From Skermanella mucosa (GTDB lineage: Bacteria > Pseudomonadota > Alphaproteobacteria > Azospirillales > Azospirillaceae): a stretch of 64,000 bases of DNA. Below the pieces are notes generated by a model that was not told the DNA's origin, did not search any database, and was given only the letters and a program-made list of their open reading frames with translations. A program made the translations under genes and the position numbers. This document shows positions 39,294 through 49,342 of this stretch, in pieces; the first letter of the stretch is position 1, and every line of letters begins with the position of its first letter. Location of the stretch: assembly GCF_016765655.2 (NCBI RefSeq), contig NZ_CP086106.1:5416501-5480500 (forward strand), given 5' to 3'.

Positions 39294-41534
39294 CTATAGA
39301 AAGCTGTAGGGGTCGATATCCACCTGCACCCTGACCGTCCCCGGCACCTCCACCCGCGCCAGCCAGTCGGCGATCAGCGGTTGGACCGACACGGCGCGGG
39401 GCGCCTTCAGCAGCAGCCTCCGCCTGTGCCGGCCGCGCAGCAGGGCATAGGGCGCCGGCGCGGGTCCCAGCACCTGGACGGTTTCGGACCTCGGCGCCAC
39501 ACGCCCCAGGGCCCGGGCGACGGCGTCCACCGCCCCCTCCTCCTCGCCGGACACGATCAGCGCGGCCAGCCGGCCGAAGGGCGGCATGGCGTGGACATGG
39601 CGTTCCTCCGCCTCGCGCTCGTAGAAGGAATCCCGGTCCCCCGACACCAGCGCCTGCAACACCGGATGCTCCGGCATGTAGGTCTGGAGGAAGACCCGTC
39701 CCGCCCGCTCCGCCCGCCCCGCCCGGCCGGCGACCTGCTGGAGAAGCTGGTAGGTCCGCTCGGCCGCCCGCAGGTCGCCGCCGCCCAGGCCCAAGTCGGC
39801 ATCGACCACGCCGACCAGCGTCAGCATGGGAAAATGGTGGCCCTTCGCCATCACCTGGGTGCCGATCAGCAGGTCGATCTCGTGGTCCTGGACGCGGCGG
39901 ACCATCTCGCGGATCGCATGCGGGCCGACCAGGCTGTCGCTGGTCATCAGCGCGGTGCGCTGGTCGGGGAACAGCTGGGTCACCTCCTCGGCGATGCGCT
40001 CCACGCCGGGACCGCAGGCGGTCAGCGAGCCCTCGGCGCCGCAGGACGGGCAGACGTCCAGCAGCTTCACCGTGAAGTCGCAGTGGTGGCATTGCAGCTT
40101 GCCGGCCAGCCGGTGCTCGACCAGCCAGGCGGTGCAGTTCGGGCATTGCAGCCGGTGGCCGCAGTTGCGGCACAGGGTCAGCGGCGCATAGCCCCGCCGG
40201 TTGAGGAACAGCATACCCTGTTCGCCAGCCGCAAAGGTCTCGGTCAAGGCCTGGACCAGCGACGGCGCCAGCCAGCGGTTGCGCGGAGGGCGGTCCAGCC
40301 GCAGGTCGATCAGCTTCATCTCCGGCATGCTGGCGCCGCCGTGGCGGGCCGGCAGGTCGATCCGGCCATAGCGGTGGGACTCGGCGTTGATCGCCGATTC
40401 GAGCGACGGAGTCGCCGAGACCAGGACGATCGGGATGCCGGCCAGATGCGCCCGCGCCACCGCCATGTCGCGGGCGTTGTAGATCACCCCGTCCTCCTGC
40501 TTGAACGAGGGATCGTGCTCCTCGTCGATCAGGATCAGGCCCAGCTCGGGATAGGGCAGGAACAGGGCGGACCTCGCTCCCACCACCACGCGCGCGGCGC
40601 CGGTCGCGACGTCCCGCCAGGTGGCGCGCCGCTGGGCTCCGGACAGGTCGCTGTGCCACTGGTGCGGCGGCGCCCCGAAGCGGAGGGCGAACCGCTCCAG
40701 CCATTGGGCCGACAGGGCGATCTCCGGCAGCAGGACCAGCACCTGCCTGCCTGCCTCCAGCGCTGCCGCGATCCCTTCGAAATAGACCTCCGTCTTGCCC
40801 GACCCGGTGACGCCGTCCAGCAGGGTGGCGCTGAAGGCGTCGGCCGCGACGCGGGCGCGCAGGGCAGCCGCCCCGACAGCCTGCTCGCCCGACAGATGGG
40901 GGCCGGGAAGGCTCCAGTCCGGAAGCGGCAGGTCGCGGGTGGGATGCAGCAGCACCGGCTCCAGCACCCCGGCGTCGGCCAGCCCGCGGACGACGCCGAC
41001 GCTGCATCCGGCATCCAGCGCCAGTTCGGCCGGCGGACGCGGCGGACCGTCCGCCAGAAGGTCGAGCACCCGCCGTCGGGCCGGGGTCATGCGCAGCTCG
41101 GCCAGCCGCCCGGGATCGCCCAGGCGATAGGCGGTCACCGGCTTGGGCGGCTCCATCCCGCCGATCGCGCTCAGCGCCATGCGCAGGACGGCGCCGGGCG
41201 GCGCCATGGTATAGGCCGCCACCCAGTCGATGAAACGCCGCTGGATTTCCGGCATCGGCGGCACGTCGAACCGCTGGGCGATCGGCCGCAGCTTGCCGTC
41301 GGCCACCTCCCCCGCTCCCGGCCCCCAGACGACGCCCAGCAGGTGGCGGGGGCCGAGCGGCACCTCGACATAGTCGCCGGGAGCGATGTCGAACCCGGCC
41401 GGCACCTTGTAGTCGTAGGCTTCCGGCAGAGGTAGCGGCAGCAGCACGGCGACCCGCTTCGGGGCCGAGGGCCGCGCCTCCGCGCCGTCGCCGAAATCGA
41501 ATCCGGGGGCGGAACTGGAACCCTGGTCCACCAT
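39294..41534 (-). CDS. priA: Primosomal protein N' (replication restart helicase PriA)
   Basis: A 746-aa 3'-5' DNA helicase that reloads the replisome at stalled forks. The N-terminal 3'BD ([20 protein letters not shown]) is followed by a winged helix, the helicase core with [15 protein letters not shown] and IDEEHD, a zinc-binding insertion ([24 protein letters not shown]: eight Cys) and [13 protein letters not shown]. The length is normal. Divergent from fsa with 88 bp between starts. Confidence 0.97.
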   Translation of the reverse strand: MVDQGSSSAPGFDFGDGAEARPSAPKRVAVLLPLPLPEAYDYKVPAGFDIAPGDYVEVPLGPRHLLGVVWGPGAGEVADGKLRPIAQRFDVPPMPEIQRRFIDWVAAYTMAPPGAVLRMALSAIGGMEPPKPVTAYRLGDPGRLAELRMTPARRRVLDLLADGPPRPPAELALDAGCSVGVVRGLADAGVLEPVLLHPTRDLPLPDWSLPGPHLSGEQAVGAAALRARVAADAFSATLLDGVTGSGKTEVYFEGIAAALEAGRQVLVLLPEIALSAQWLERFALRFGAPPHQWHSDLSGAQRRATWRDVATGAARVVVGARSALFLPYPELGLILIDEEHDPSFKQEDGVIYNARDMAVARAHLAGIPIVLVSATPSLESAINAESHRYGRIDLPARHGGASMPEMKLIDLRLDRPPRNRWLAPSLVQALTETFAAGEQGMLFLNRRGYAPLTLCRNCGHRLQCPNCTAWLVEHRLAGKLQCHHCDFTVKLLDVCPSCGAEGSLTACGPGVERIAEEVTQLFPDQRTALMTSDSLVGPHAIREMVRRVQDHEIDLLIGTQVMAKGHHFPMLTLVGVVDADLGLGGGDLRAAERTYQLLQQVAGRAGRAERAGRVFLQTYMPEHPVLQALVSGDRDSFYEREAEERHVHAMPPFGRLAALIVSGEEEGAVDAVARALGRVAPRSETVQVLGPAPAPYALLRGRHRRRLLLKAPRAVSVQPLIADWLARVEVPGTVRVQVDIDPYSFL

Positions 41535-41622
41535 GGGCTAGAGTGTTCCCGAGTTTCCGGGCCGGCCGCCGCCCAGGCGCCCGCCGCAATCGCCGCTTCG
41601 TTTTTTCAAGGATCTTTTCCTG

Positions 41623-42294
<672 letters not shown>

Positions 42295-42341
42295 GCTCAC
42301 AACGTTAACGCCTGATGGAGTAAGTTCCGCTCGGAACGGGC

Positions 42342-43088
42342 ATGGAGTTCGACAATGGGAGAGGGCCGACGCTGATGGCTCGGGAAACCGGACATAGCCA
42401 AAGGACGATGGACGCGCTGACTGCGGAGGATGTCGCGGCTTATCTGCGCGAACATCCCGATTTCCTGACCCAGCACGCCGACCTTGTCCAGCACCTGACG
42501 CCTCCGGCCATGGCGCACGGCAAAGGGGTGGTGGATTTCCAGTACTTCATGGTCGAGCGGCTTCGGGGCGAGGTCGGGCGCCTGAAGGAGCAGCAGCGGG
42601 AGCTGATCACCACCACCCGCGCCAACATCAACAACCAGAACCGGATCCACGCCGCCGTGCTGTTCCTGCTGGACGCGCGGTCGTTCGAGCAGCTGATCCA
42701 GACCATCACGACGGATCTGGCGGTTCTGCTGGACCTGGACGTGGCCGGCCTGGTGGTGGAGGCGAACGGCGAGGACCGGCCGCACGTACACACCTCGGGC
42801 GTACGGGTGGTCGAGGCGGGTACGGTCGACGGCTGGCTCGGCCGGCGCGACGTGATGCTCTATTCCGACACCCGCGGCGATCCGGCGATCTTCGGCGCTG
42901 CGGCCGGGCTGGTGCGCTCCCAGGCGCTGATCCGCATCCAGGTCAGCGAGGATACGCCGCCGGGGCTGCTCGCCTTCGGCAGCCGCGATCCCGACATGTT
43001 CCATTCCGGCCAGGGCACCGAACTGGTCTGCTTCCTGGGCCGGGTGATCGAGCGCAGCATCCGGGCATGGCTCGACCTGCCGGAGTAA
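42342..43088 (+). CDS. DUF484 family protein
   Basis: A protein of up to 248 aa of the DUF484 family: LTAEDVAAYLREHPDFLTQH at the N-terminus, VVDFQYFMVERLR, a coiled-coil, then a GAF-like domain (about 105-235). Function is unknown, but the gene is regularly next to xerC in proteobacteria, and here it overlaps xerC by 22 bp. The start is ambiguous: ATG 42342 (used) or ATG 42375 (MARETGHS), which has a GGGAGAGGG stretch upstream. Confidence 0.88.
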   Translation: MEFDNGRGPTLMARETGHSQRTMDALTAEDVAAYLREHPDFLTQHADLVQHLTPPAMAHGKGVVDFQYFMVERLRGEVGRLKEQQRELITTTRANINNQNRIHAAVLFLLDARSFEQLIQTITTDLAVLLDLDVAGLVVEANGEDRPHVHTSGVRVVEAGTVDGWLGRRDVMLYSDTRGDPAIFGAAAGLVRSQALIRIQVSEDTPPGLLAFGSRDPDMFHSGQGTELVCFLGRVIERSIRAWLDLPE

Positions 43089-44032
43089 TCGGCTTCTCCT
43101 GCGCCGAGGACGTCACGGCGGCCATAGCCGCCTGGCGCCGCTGGCTGGAGATCGAGAAGCGCGTGTCGCGCCACACGCTGTCGGCGTACACCGCCGACCT
43201 CTCCGGATTCCTGGAGTTCCTGACCGGATATCATGGCCGCCCGCCGGCGCTGAACGACCTCAGCGCCGCCCGGCTGATGGACTTCCGTGCTTGGCTGGCC
43301 CGGCAGGCGGCGGACGGGCTGGGCACGGCGAGCCGGGCGCGAGCGCTGTCGGGCATCCGCAACTTCTTCCGCTGGCTCGACCGCAGCGGGCGCATGCACA
43401 ATGCCGCCGTCGGGCTGATCCGGGCGCCCAAGCTGCCCGACCGGCTGCCCAAGCCCCTCACGGTGGCCGACGCCGCGGCGTTGCTACCCAATGCCGAGGC
43501 CTGGGCCAACGAGCCCTGGGTCGGCAAGCGCGACCGCGCGCTGTTCACCCTGCTCTATGGCTGCGGGCTGCGCATCGACGAGGCGTTGAGCCTGAACCGG
43601 CGCGACATGCCGGCCGACGATACCCTGATGGTGACGGGCAAGGGCAGCAAGCAGCGCATGGTGCCGGTGCTGCCGGTGGTGCGCGACGCCCTGGCGGACT
43701 ACGTCGCCGCCTGCCCCTATGCCCTGTCCGCCGACGGGCCGCTGTTCGTCGGCGTGCGCGGCGCCCGGCTCCAGGCCGCCGTCGCCCAGAAGCAGATGCG
43801 GGAGATCCGGCACCTGATGGGCCTGCCCGACACCGCGACTCCCCACGCCCTGCGCCACAGCTTCGCGACCCACCTGCTGGCCGACGGCAGCGATCTGCGG
43901 GCGATCCAGGACCTCCTCGGCCACGCCTCGCTGTCGAGCACCCAGCGCTATACCGAGGTGGACGCGGACCAGATGCTGGGCGTCTACGACAACGCCCACC
44001 CCCGTGCCCGGAAGAAGACCACCGAGGATTAA
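43067..44032 (+). CDS. xerC: Site-specific tyrosine recombinase XerC
   Basis: A 321-aa recombinase that, with XerD, resolves chromosome dimers at dif. It has the N-terminal SAM-like core-binding domain (LEIEKRVSRHTLSAYTADL) and a catalytic domain with Arg in GCGLRIDEALSL (the usual Ser is Asp here), Lys in GKGSKQRMVPV, the ALRHSFATHLL box, LGHASLSSTQRY with nucleophile Tyr. It overlaps the DUF484 gene by 22 bp. Its last codons and stop are part of a 14-bp tandem repeat. Confidence 0.95.
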   Translation: MARPAGVIGFSCAEDVTAAIAAWRRWLEIEKRVSRHTLSAYTADLSGFLEFLTGYHGRPPALNDLSAARLMDFRAWLARQAADGLGTASRARALSGIRNFFRWLDRSGRMHNAAVGLIRAPKLPDRLPKPLTVADAAALLPNAEAWANEPWVGKRDRALFTLLYGCGLRIDEALSLNRRDMPADDTLMVTGKGSKQRMVPVLPVVRDALADYVAACPYALSADGPLFVGVRGARLQAAVAQKQMREIRHLMGLPDTATPHALRHSFATHLLADGSDLRAIQDLLGHASLSSTQRYTEVDADQMLGVYDNAHPRARKKTTED

Positions 44033-44068
44033 TGGCCGAGGATTAACGGCCGAGGATTGGCGGCCGAG
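44022..44068. repeat. 14-bp tandem repeat spanning the xerC stop codon
   Basis: CCGAGGATT occurs at 44022, 44036 and 44050, with a decayed copy (CCGAGTATC) at 44064, a strict 14-bp period. The first copy contains the last xerC codons and its TAA. The array ends next to the MFS gene's stop. Confidence 0.88.
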
Positions 44069-44070
44069 TA

Positions 44071-45348
44071 TCAGCGCTTGTCGCCGCCTCCCATGTCGCC
44101 CAGGACGAGCAGGGCCACCGGCCCCAGCGCCACCATCAGCCCCTGGGAGACGAAGGCCAGCCCCCAGGCCAGCTGGCTGCTTCCACCGCCCGCCGCGTCC
44201 AGGACCACGCCGAACATGACGGAGCCCACGAAGGCCGCCGTGAAGCCGAGGAAGGAGTGGACCGCCATGGTGGCGCCCCGGCGGCCCGGCTGGGCGTTGG
44301 TGACGGCGCCGACGGTCAGCGACGCGCTGTCGGCCGTCACGGTGACGCCGTACAGCGCCACCACGCAGACCGCCAGCCAGAACGGCAGGCTCGCCGCGAA
44401 GCCGACGCCGCAGGCCAGCACCGCCGACCCCGCCATGATCGCGATCAGGACGCGGCGCCGGCCGTACCGGGTCGCGGCCTCGTTGCCGAGGATGCTGGCC
44501 GGTAGCCCCAGCAGGAGGATGACGGTACCGATGGTCGTCACCACCGCCGGCACGCTTCCGTCGGGCACGGTCCCGGCGTTGGTCGCCAAGGCGAAGGCGA
44601 GGAAGGCCACCAGCCAGGCCCGCAGGCCGAACAGCTCGTAGCAGTGCGCCGAATAGGCCAGGATGTAGCCCATGGCCGCCCGGTGGCGCAGCACGGGCCG
44701 GAAATCCAGCAGCGCCGTCTCGGCCGCCGGACGGTCGGCCGGTGCCCGCGGTATTCCCCACCAGGCCAGCGCAAGCGCCACGGCGGTCGCCGCCGAGGAG
44801 GCCAGGAAGGCTGCCCTCCAGCCGAACTCGGCCCCCGCCAGCCCGGCGATCAGCACGGACGCGCCGGAGCCCAGAGCGTAGCTGGCCGTGTAGAAGGAAA
44901 GATAGCGCCCCTGCCGCGGACCGGCGGTATGGTCGGACAGGATGCGCAGCCCGGGCATATAGGTCCCGGCCAGACCCACGCCGCCCAGGGCGCGGAACAG
45001 CATGGCGGTCCAGAACCCGTCCGCGAACAGGGCGAAGCCCAGCAGCGCCAGGGCGGCCAGCGCCGTCGAGAACAGGTATATCCGCCGGGGATCGATCCGG
45101 TCGGTCAGGGTGACCAGGACCGGCACGGCGGCCACGTAGCCACCATGGAACACGCCGTTGATCCAGCCGGCCTCCACCGTGCCCAGGCGCCACTCCGCGA
45201 AGAAGGTCGGCAGCAGCGCCGGAAAGCTCATGGTGCCGGCCATGCCGAGGACCTCGGCAAGGCACAGCACCAGGGCCAGCCGGCCGGGAGAAGCCCTCCC
45301 GACCGCCGGTCCGGATGGCGCCGGATCAGATGTGGAGGGCTCGGCCAT
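44071..45348 (-). CDS. MFS transporter
   Basis: A 425-aa inner-membrane permease with 12 predicted helices. Typical MFS loop motif after helix 2 ([18 protein letters not shown]) and [18 protein letters not shown] in helix 4-5; [15 protein letters not shown] is the second-half equivalent. The transported compound is not evident. The start overlaps the lpdA stop by 23 bp, so it is translated behind lpdA, but no functional link is known. Confidence 0.88.
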   Translation of the reverse strand: MAEPSTSDPAPSGPAVGRASPGRLALVLCLAEVLGMAGTMSFPALLPTFFAEWRLGTVEAGWINGVFHGGYVAAVPVLVTLTDRIDPRRIYLFSTALAALALLGFALFADGFWTAMLFRALGGVGLAGTYMPGLRILSDHTAGPRQGRYLSFYTASYALGSGASVLIAGLAGAEFGWRAAFLASSAATAVALALAWWGIPRAPADRPAAETALLDFRPVLRHRAAMGYILAYSAHCYELFGLRAWLVAFLAFALATNAGTVPDGSVPAVVTTIGTVILLLGLPASILGNEAATRYGRRRVLIAIMAGSAVLACGVGFAASLPFWLAVCVVALYGVTVTADSASLTVGAVTNAQPGRRGATMAVHSFLGFTAAFVGSVMFGVVLDAAGGGSSQLAWGLAFVSQGLMVALGPVALLVLGDMGGGDKR

Positions 45349-46732
45349 CCACCGCCAGGGCCGCTTCCTTGACCGCCTCGTTCAGGGTCGGGTGGGCGTG
45401 GCAGGTCCGCGCGATGTCCTCGGCGGACGCACCGAACTCCATTGCCAGGGCCAGCTCGGCGATCAGGTCGCCGGCGCTGGCGCCGACGATGTGGACGCCC
45501 AGCACGCGGTCGGTCGCGGCGTCGGCCAGCATCTTCACGAAACCGTCGGTCATGCCGAGCGCGCGGGCGCGGCCGTTGGCGGTGAAGGGGAACTTGCCGA
45601 CCTTGTACTTAACGCCGGCGGCCTTCAGCTGCTCCTCCGTCTTGCCGACGGTGGAGGCTTCCGGCCAGGTGTAGACCACGCCGGGAATGGCGTCGTAGTT
45701 GATGTGGGCCGACTGGCCCGCGATCAGCTCGGCCACCGCGACGCCCTCGTCCTCGGCCTTGTGGGCCAGCATCTGGCCCTCGATCACGTCGCCGATGGCA
45801 TAGACGCCGGGAACGTTGGTCTCCCAGTGGTGGGTGGTCACGATCCGGCCGCGCTGGTTGATCTCGACGCCGATCTCCTCCAGGCCCAGCCCGGCGGTGT
45901 AGGGCCGGCGGCCGATCGCGACCAGGACCACGTCGGCCTCGATCTGCTGCGCGTCGCCGCCCTTGGACGGCTCGACCGTCAGGGTGACTCCCTCGTTGCC
46001 CACCGCGGCCGCCGTGACCTTGGTGTTCAGCTTGAAGGTCATGCCCTGCTTGCCCAGGATGCGCTGCATCTGCTTGGACACCTCGCCGTCCATGCCGGGC
46101 AGGATGCGGTCCAGGAACTCGATGACGGTGACTTCCGCGCCCAGCCGCCCCCAGACCGAGGCCATCTCCAGCCCGATCACGCCGCCGCCGATCACCGCGA
46201 ATCGCTTGGGCACCTCGGCCAGTTCCAGCGCGCCGGTGGAGGTGACGATGCGCTGCTCGTCCACCTCGACGCCGGGGACCGGCATGGATTCCGAACCGGT
46301 GGCGATGATGATGTTCTTGGCGCCGACCGTCTCGCTGCCGCCGTCGCCCTCGATCGTCACCTCGTTCCTGGCGGAGATGCGGCCGCGGCCCTTCAGCCAG
46401 TCGACCTTGTTCTTCTTGAACAGGAACTCGATGCCCTTGGTGTTGTCGTCGACGACCTTGTTCTTGTTGGCCATCATCGCGGGCAGGTCCAGCTCGACCG
46501 ACCCCAGCTTGATCCCGTGCGACGCGAAGCTGTGCTTGGCTTCCTCGAACTTCTCCGAACTGGTGAGCAGCGCCTTGGACGGGATGCAGCCGACATTGAG
46601 GCAGGTGCCGCCCAGTGTCTTGCGCATTTCCACGCAGGCCGTCTTCAGGCCGAGCTGAGCTGCGCGGATCGCGGCGACATATCCGCCGGGACCGCCGCCG
46701 ATGACTACAACGTCGTAGGTTTTCTCAGGCAT
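45326..46732 (-). CDS. lpdA: Dihydrolipoyl dehydrogenase (E3)
   Basis: A 468-aa flavoprotein that re-oxidises lipoyl groups of 2-oxoacid dehydrogenases. FAD site [20 protein letters not shown], redox disulfide [18 protein letters not shown] site [20 protein letters not shown] site YAIGDV, and the C-terminal His-Glu couple in [13 protein letters not shown]. The ATG at 46732 (MPEKTYD) follows GAAGAAG. It probably serves the SucAB complex encoded from 49.9 kb, although four genes separate them. Confidence 0.97.
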   Translation of the reverse strand: MPEKTYDVVVIGGGPGGYVAAIRAAQLGLKTACVEMRKTLGGTCLNVGCIPSKALLTSSEKFEEAKHSFASHGIKLGSVELDLPAMMANKNKVVDDNTKGIEFLFKKNKVDWLKGRGRISARNEVTIEGDGGSETVGAKNIIIATGSESMPVPGVEVDEQRIVTSTGALELAEVPKRFAVIGGGVIGLEMASVWGRLGAEVTVIEFLDRILPGMDGEVSKQMQRILGKQGMTFKLNTKVTAAAVGNEGVTLTVEPSKGGDAQQIEADVVLVAIGRRPYTAGLGLEEIGVEINQRGRIVTTHHWETNVPGVYAIGDVIEGQMLAHKAEDEGVAVAELIAGQSAHINYDAIPGVVYTWPEASTVGKTEEQLKAAGVKYKVGKFPFTANGRARALGMTDGFVKMLADAATDRVLGVHIVGASAGDLIAELALAMEFGASAEDIARTCHAHPTLNEAVKEAALAVDGRALHI

Positions 46733-47038
46733 TTTTCTTCTTCGCCTCCGTGGGCAGCTCGCGAGCGTGGCCGTGCTTTGCGGATGCGATTTATGGCCTC
46801 TGGAGCGGTCCGTGGCAATCGTCGTGACAGTCACAAGTCCATGGAAATGCCCGAAAACCTTGATATCCGGCGGGTCTCGCGCCGCGCAGGGCAGCTACGC
46901 GGCGATGGGTCGCACGCTCGCCGCCGGAGCCATGGCATCGCCGTAAATCTTCCTTAACCGGGACGGCGCTCATCATGGATGCGCAATGGGACGGAGCGCA
47001 TAGGACGTCGCATTCCGGCACACATTTGAAGCAAGAAC
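46733..47038. other. 306-bp gap between divergent lpdA and the 272-aa unknown
   Basis: I see no gene I can support. Short frames occur on both strands but lack ribosome sites. It must contain the lpdA promoter (minus) and the promoter of the gene at 47039 (plus). Confidence 0.5.
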
Positions 47039-47857
47039 ATGGCCGACGAGACGTTTCATCAGACCCAGCACGATCTGGCGAGGACGCTGATCCGTACCTT
47101 CTACGAGGCGCTGGCGGTCCAGTTCGAGCGCAAGGACCACATCACCCGCGACGAACTGGACCGCGCCTTCACCCTGATCGAGGGGTTCTGGCCGAAGACG
47201 CTGCCCGCCTTCAAGGCCAATTGCCGGCTGTGCCTGGACAAGCACGGCGCCCGCGCCTACAACCCCGACGCCCGGCGCAAGGACTTCCTGACCCGCTTCG
47301 TCTTCTCTCTCCTGATCACCAACATCCCGTCCCGCATGGACCCGATCAGCGGCAAGTATTTCCCCCAGGTCATCGTCCGCGGCATCCAGCGCAACGTCAC
47401 GACCCTGTTCAGCAACGCCGAGTACGAGATGCTGAACAGCCAGGCCCAGGCGATCTTCGCCACCATCGGGACCGACGACGATACCCAGATGTGGCCGCTG
47501 ATCAGGGCGGACGAGACCATGAGCATGCTGGCGGACAAGATCTTCATCCGCATGCTGCTGCGCTTCAGGCAGTTCAACCACCAGCGCCAGACCTTCACCG
47601 CGGCGATCGTCGGTAGCATCGAGCCCAGCGTCTACAAATTCACCGACCAGGATTTCTGTACCGTCTTCGAAGTGATGTTTAGCCGCTACGAGTCCCTGAT
47701 CCGCACGCCCGAGGGGCGGATCAAGATGGACGTCTATTACGGCGACGGCACGGCGGACGGGATCTCCAGCATCTTCTTCGCCTTCGAGCAGTTCAAGAAG
47801 GATCTGGCCGCCCGCGAGGGCCGGACCAAGGGGATGCTGTCGGCGCGCCGCCGCTAA
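47039..47857 (+). CDS. Conserved-looking hypothetical protein, helical, 272 aa
   Basis: I do not recognise this family. The protein is soluble, predicted mainly helical, with aromatic-rich helices (IEGFWPKTLPAFKANCRLCL, KDFLTRFVFSLLITNIPSRM), a segment ISGKYFPQVIVRGIQRNVTT, several acidic patches and a basic C-terminal end (GRTKGMLSARRR). It has no signal peptide or membrane helix. The start ATG lacks a strong ribosome site. It is followed 80 bp later, on the same strand, by the orphan Ntn hydrolase gene; the gap holds an AT-rich stretch (47874-47890) that could be a separate promoter. Confidence 0.75.
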   Translation: MADETFHQTQHDLARTLIRTFYEALAVQFERKDHITRDELDRAFTLIEGFWPKTLPAFKANCRLCLDKHGARAYNPDARRKDFLTRFVFSLLITNIPSRMDPISGKYFPQVIVRGIQRNVTTLFSNAEYEMLNSQAQAIFATIGTDDDTQMWPLIRADETMSMLADKIFIRMLLRFRQFNHQRQTFTAAIVGSIEPSVYKFTDQDFCTVFEVMFSRYESLIRTPEGRIKMDVYYGDGTADGISSIFFAFEQFKKDLAAREGRTKGMLSARRR

Positions 47858-47937
47858 CCCCGGGTGATTTCGGTAGGATTTTATTAACCATACAGCGGCC
47901 ATTCTCCCTCTGGTTGATTTGCCAGTTCGGGGAACCC

Positions 47938-48519
47938 ATGACCTGCATCGTTGGATTGATCGAAGGCCGCCGCGTATGGATGGGCGGCGACAGCGCCGGA
48001 GTTTCCGGTCTGGACATCACCGTGCGCGCCGACCCCAAGGTCTTCCGCAACGGCGACTTCCTGATCGGCTTCACCAGTTCGTTCCGCATGGGCCAGCTGC
48101 TGGCGTTCCGGCTGCGTCCGCCGAAGCGGCCCGAGGGGATGGACGTGTTCAGGTTCATGGTCACCGACTTCGTGGACGAGGTCCGGAACTGCCTGAAGGA
48201 GGGCGGCTACGCCCAGCGCAACAACGACGCCGAACAGGGCGGCAGTTTCCTGGTGGCCTACGAGGGTCGGCTGTTCTCGATCCAGAGCGATTACCAGGTC
48301 TGCGAGACGACCCGCGGCTTCCACGCGATCGGCTGCGGCGCCGACTACGCGCTGGGCTCGCTGGCCTCCACCGCCGGCCAGCCGGCCGAGCAGCGCGTCC
48401 GCAAGGGGCTGGAATGCGCCGAACTGCTGAACGGCGGTGTCCGAGCGCCTTTCCGCATCGAATGCCTGGACGCCGAGGAGGACAACCTGACCCTGCCGCT
48501 GCTCAGCGCCGTGGCTTAG
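47938..48519 (+). CDS. Orphan proteasome-beta/HslV-like Ntn-hydrolase
   Basis: A 193-aa protein with the N-terminal nucleophile peptidase pattern. After Met removal Thr is residue 1 (TCIVGLIEGRRVWMGGDSAG), Asp falls at 17 and Lys at 33 (VRADPKVF), the exact proteasome/HslV catalytic spacing, and GFTSSFRMG matches the conserved strand after it. The middle and C-terminal parts (FLVAYEGRLFSI, HAIGCGADYALGSL) fit the fold. It is neither HslV, which would pair with hslU, nor longer Anbu; related small proteins occur in phages and actinobacteria. No ATPase partner is adjacent. The ATG at 47938 has GGGGAA upstream; an earlier start would bury the Thr. Confidence 0.8.
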   Translation: MTCIVGLIEGRRVWMGGDSAGVSGLDITVRADPKVFRNGDFLIGFTSSFRMGQLLAFRLRPPKRPEGMDVFRFMVTDFVDEVRNCLKEGGYAQRNNDAEQGGSFLVAYEGRLFSIQSDYQVCETTRGFHAIGCGADYALGSLASTAGQPAEQRVRKGLECAELLNGGVRAPFRIECLDAEEDNLTLPLLSAVA

Positions 48520-48567
48520 CCCGGTTCGGAAGGCCCGGTTCGGAAGATAGCCCGGTTCAGAAGATGG
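48520..48567. repeat. Tandem CCCGGTTCGGAAG repeat between convergent stops
   Basis: Three copies of CCCGGTTCxGAAG start at 48520, 48534 and 48551 (periods 14 and 17), filling the gap between the Ntn-hydrolase stop and the double-receiver gene. The third copy contains the receiver gene's TGA (minus strand). Confidence 0.8.
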
Positions 48568-49342
48568 TCTGGCCATGACCGACATATTGCGGCGCCATGA
48601 CGCGGAAGCGTGACCAGACCTTCTTGAGGTTGGGCTGCTGGACGGGCTTGAGCAGGTAGTCGTCCGCCCCCATGGACCGCGCGTCGCGCACGGTGTCCAT
48701 GGATGCGTCCGACGTCACCATCACCACATAGGCGTCGCGCCGCAGCGCCTTGATCGCCTTCAGCGCCTGGATGCCCGTCATGTCCGGCATGTGGACGTCC
48801 AGGAAGACGATGTCGAAATATTCGCGGTTGCAGGCCTCGACCGCCATCCGGCCGTCGTCGGCGCCGGTCACCATGCTCTCGATCCCCAGCAGGTCGAGCC
48901 CGCGCTTCAGCAGCGCCTGGCCGGTGCGGCTGTCGTCGGCGGTCAGCACGGCGAAGGGCCGCCGGATCTCCTCCAGGCTGGTCATGATCCGGCTCAGCGA
49001 CCCGGCGCTGATCGGCTTGGTCACGAACCCCAGGGCGCCGTAATCCTGGGCGGTCCCGCTGGCGGCCGCGCTGGTGTCCGACGATATCATGAACACCAGC
49101 GCGCAAGCATCGTACGACCGGATCGCGTGCAGCACCTGCAGCCCGTCCATTCCCGGCATGTGGATGTCGAGCAGCACGAGGTCGTACCGCCGCGCGCGGT
49201 AGGCGGCCAGCGCGTCGGTCCCATTGTCCACTTCGGTGAACTGGAAGCTGGTGCCCGGCCAGACGAAATTGCCCTTGATGAGCGCCCGCATGGCCCGTGA
49301 ATCGTCGGCCAGCAGGACTTGGACCTTGGCGGGAAGCTTCAC
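48557..49342 (-). CDS. Tandem-receiver response regulator (REC-REC, no output domain)
   Basis: A 261-aa protein made of two CheY-like receivers. The first (about 6-125) has the acidic pair LADDS, phospho-Asp59 in LLDIHMPGMDG and Lys109 (VTKP); the second (about 129-250) has TADDS, Asp182 in FLDVHMPDMTG and LKPVQQP. No DNA-binding or enzymatic output follows. Its ATG overlaps the stop of the CheX-like gene by 4 bp, so both are made together. It likely relays or buffers phosphate in a motility or other two-component pathway. No histidine kinase is nearby. Confidence 0.88.
   Translation of the reverse strand: MKLPAKVQVLLADDSRAMRALIKGNFVWPGTSFQFTEVDNGTDALAAYRARRYDLVLLDIHMPGMDGLQVLHAIRSYDACALVFMISSDTSAAASGTAQDYGALGFVTKPISAGSLSRIMTSLEEIRRPFAVLTADDSRTGQALLKRGLDLLGIESMVTGADDGRMAVEACNREYFDIVFLDVHMPDMTGIQALKAIKALRRDAYVVMVTSDASMDTVRDARSMGADDYLLKPVQQPNLKKVWSRFRVMAPQYVGHGQTIF

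Noticed and set aside
47938-48519. Identification as HslV of the HslUV protease
   Set aside because: No hslU is adjacent and the sequence beyond the N-terminal motif does not match HslV; kept as an orphan Ntn hydrolase.
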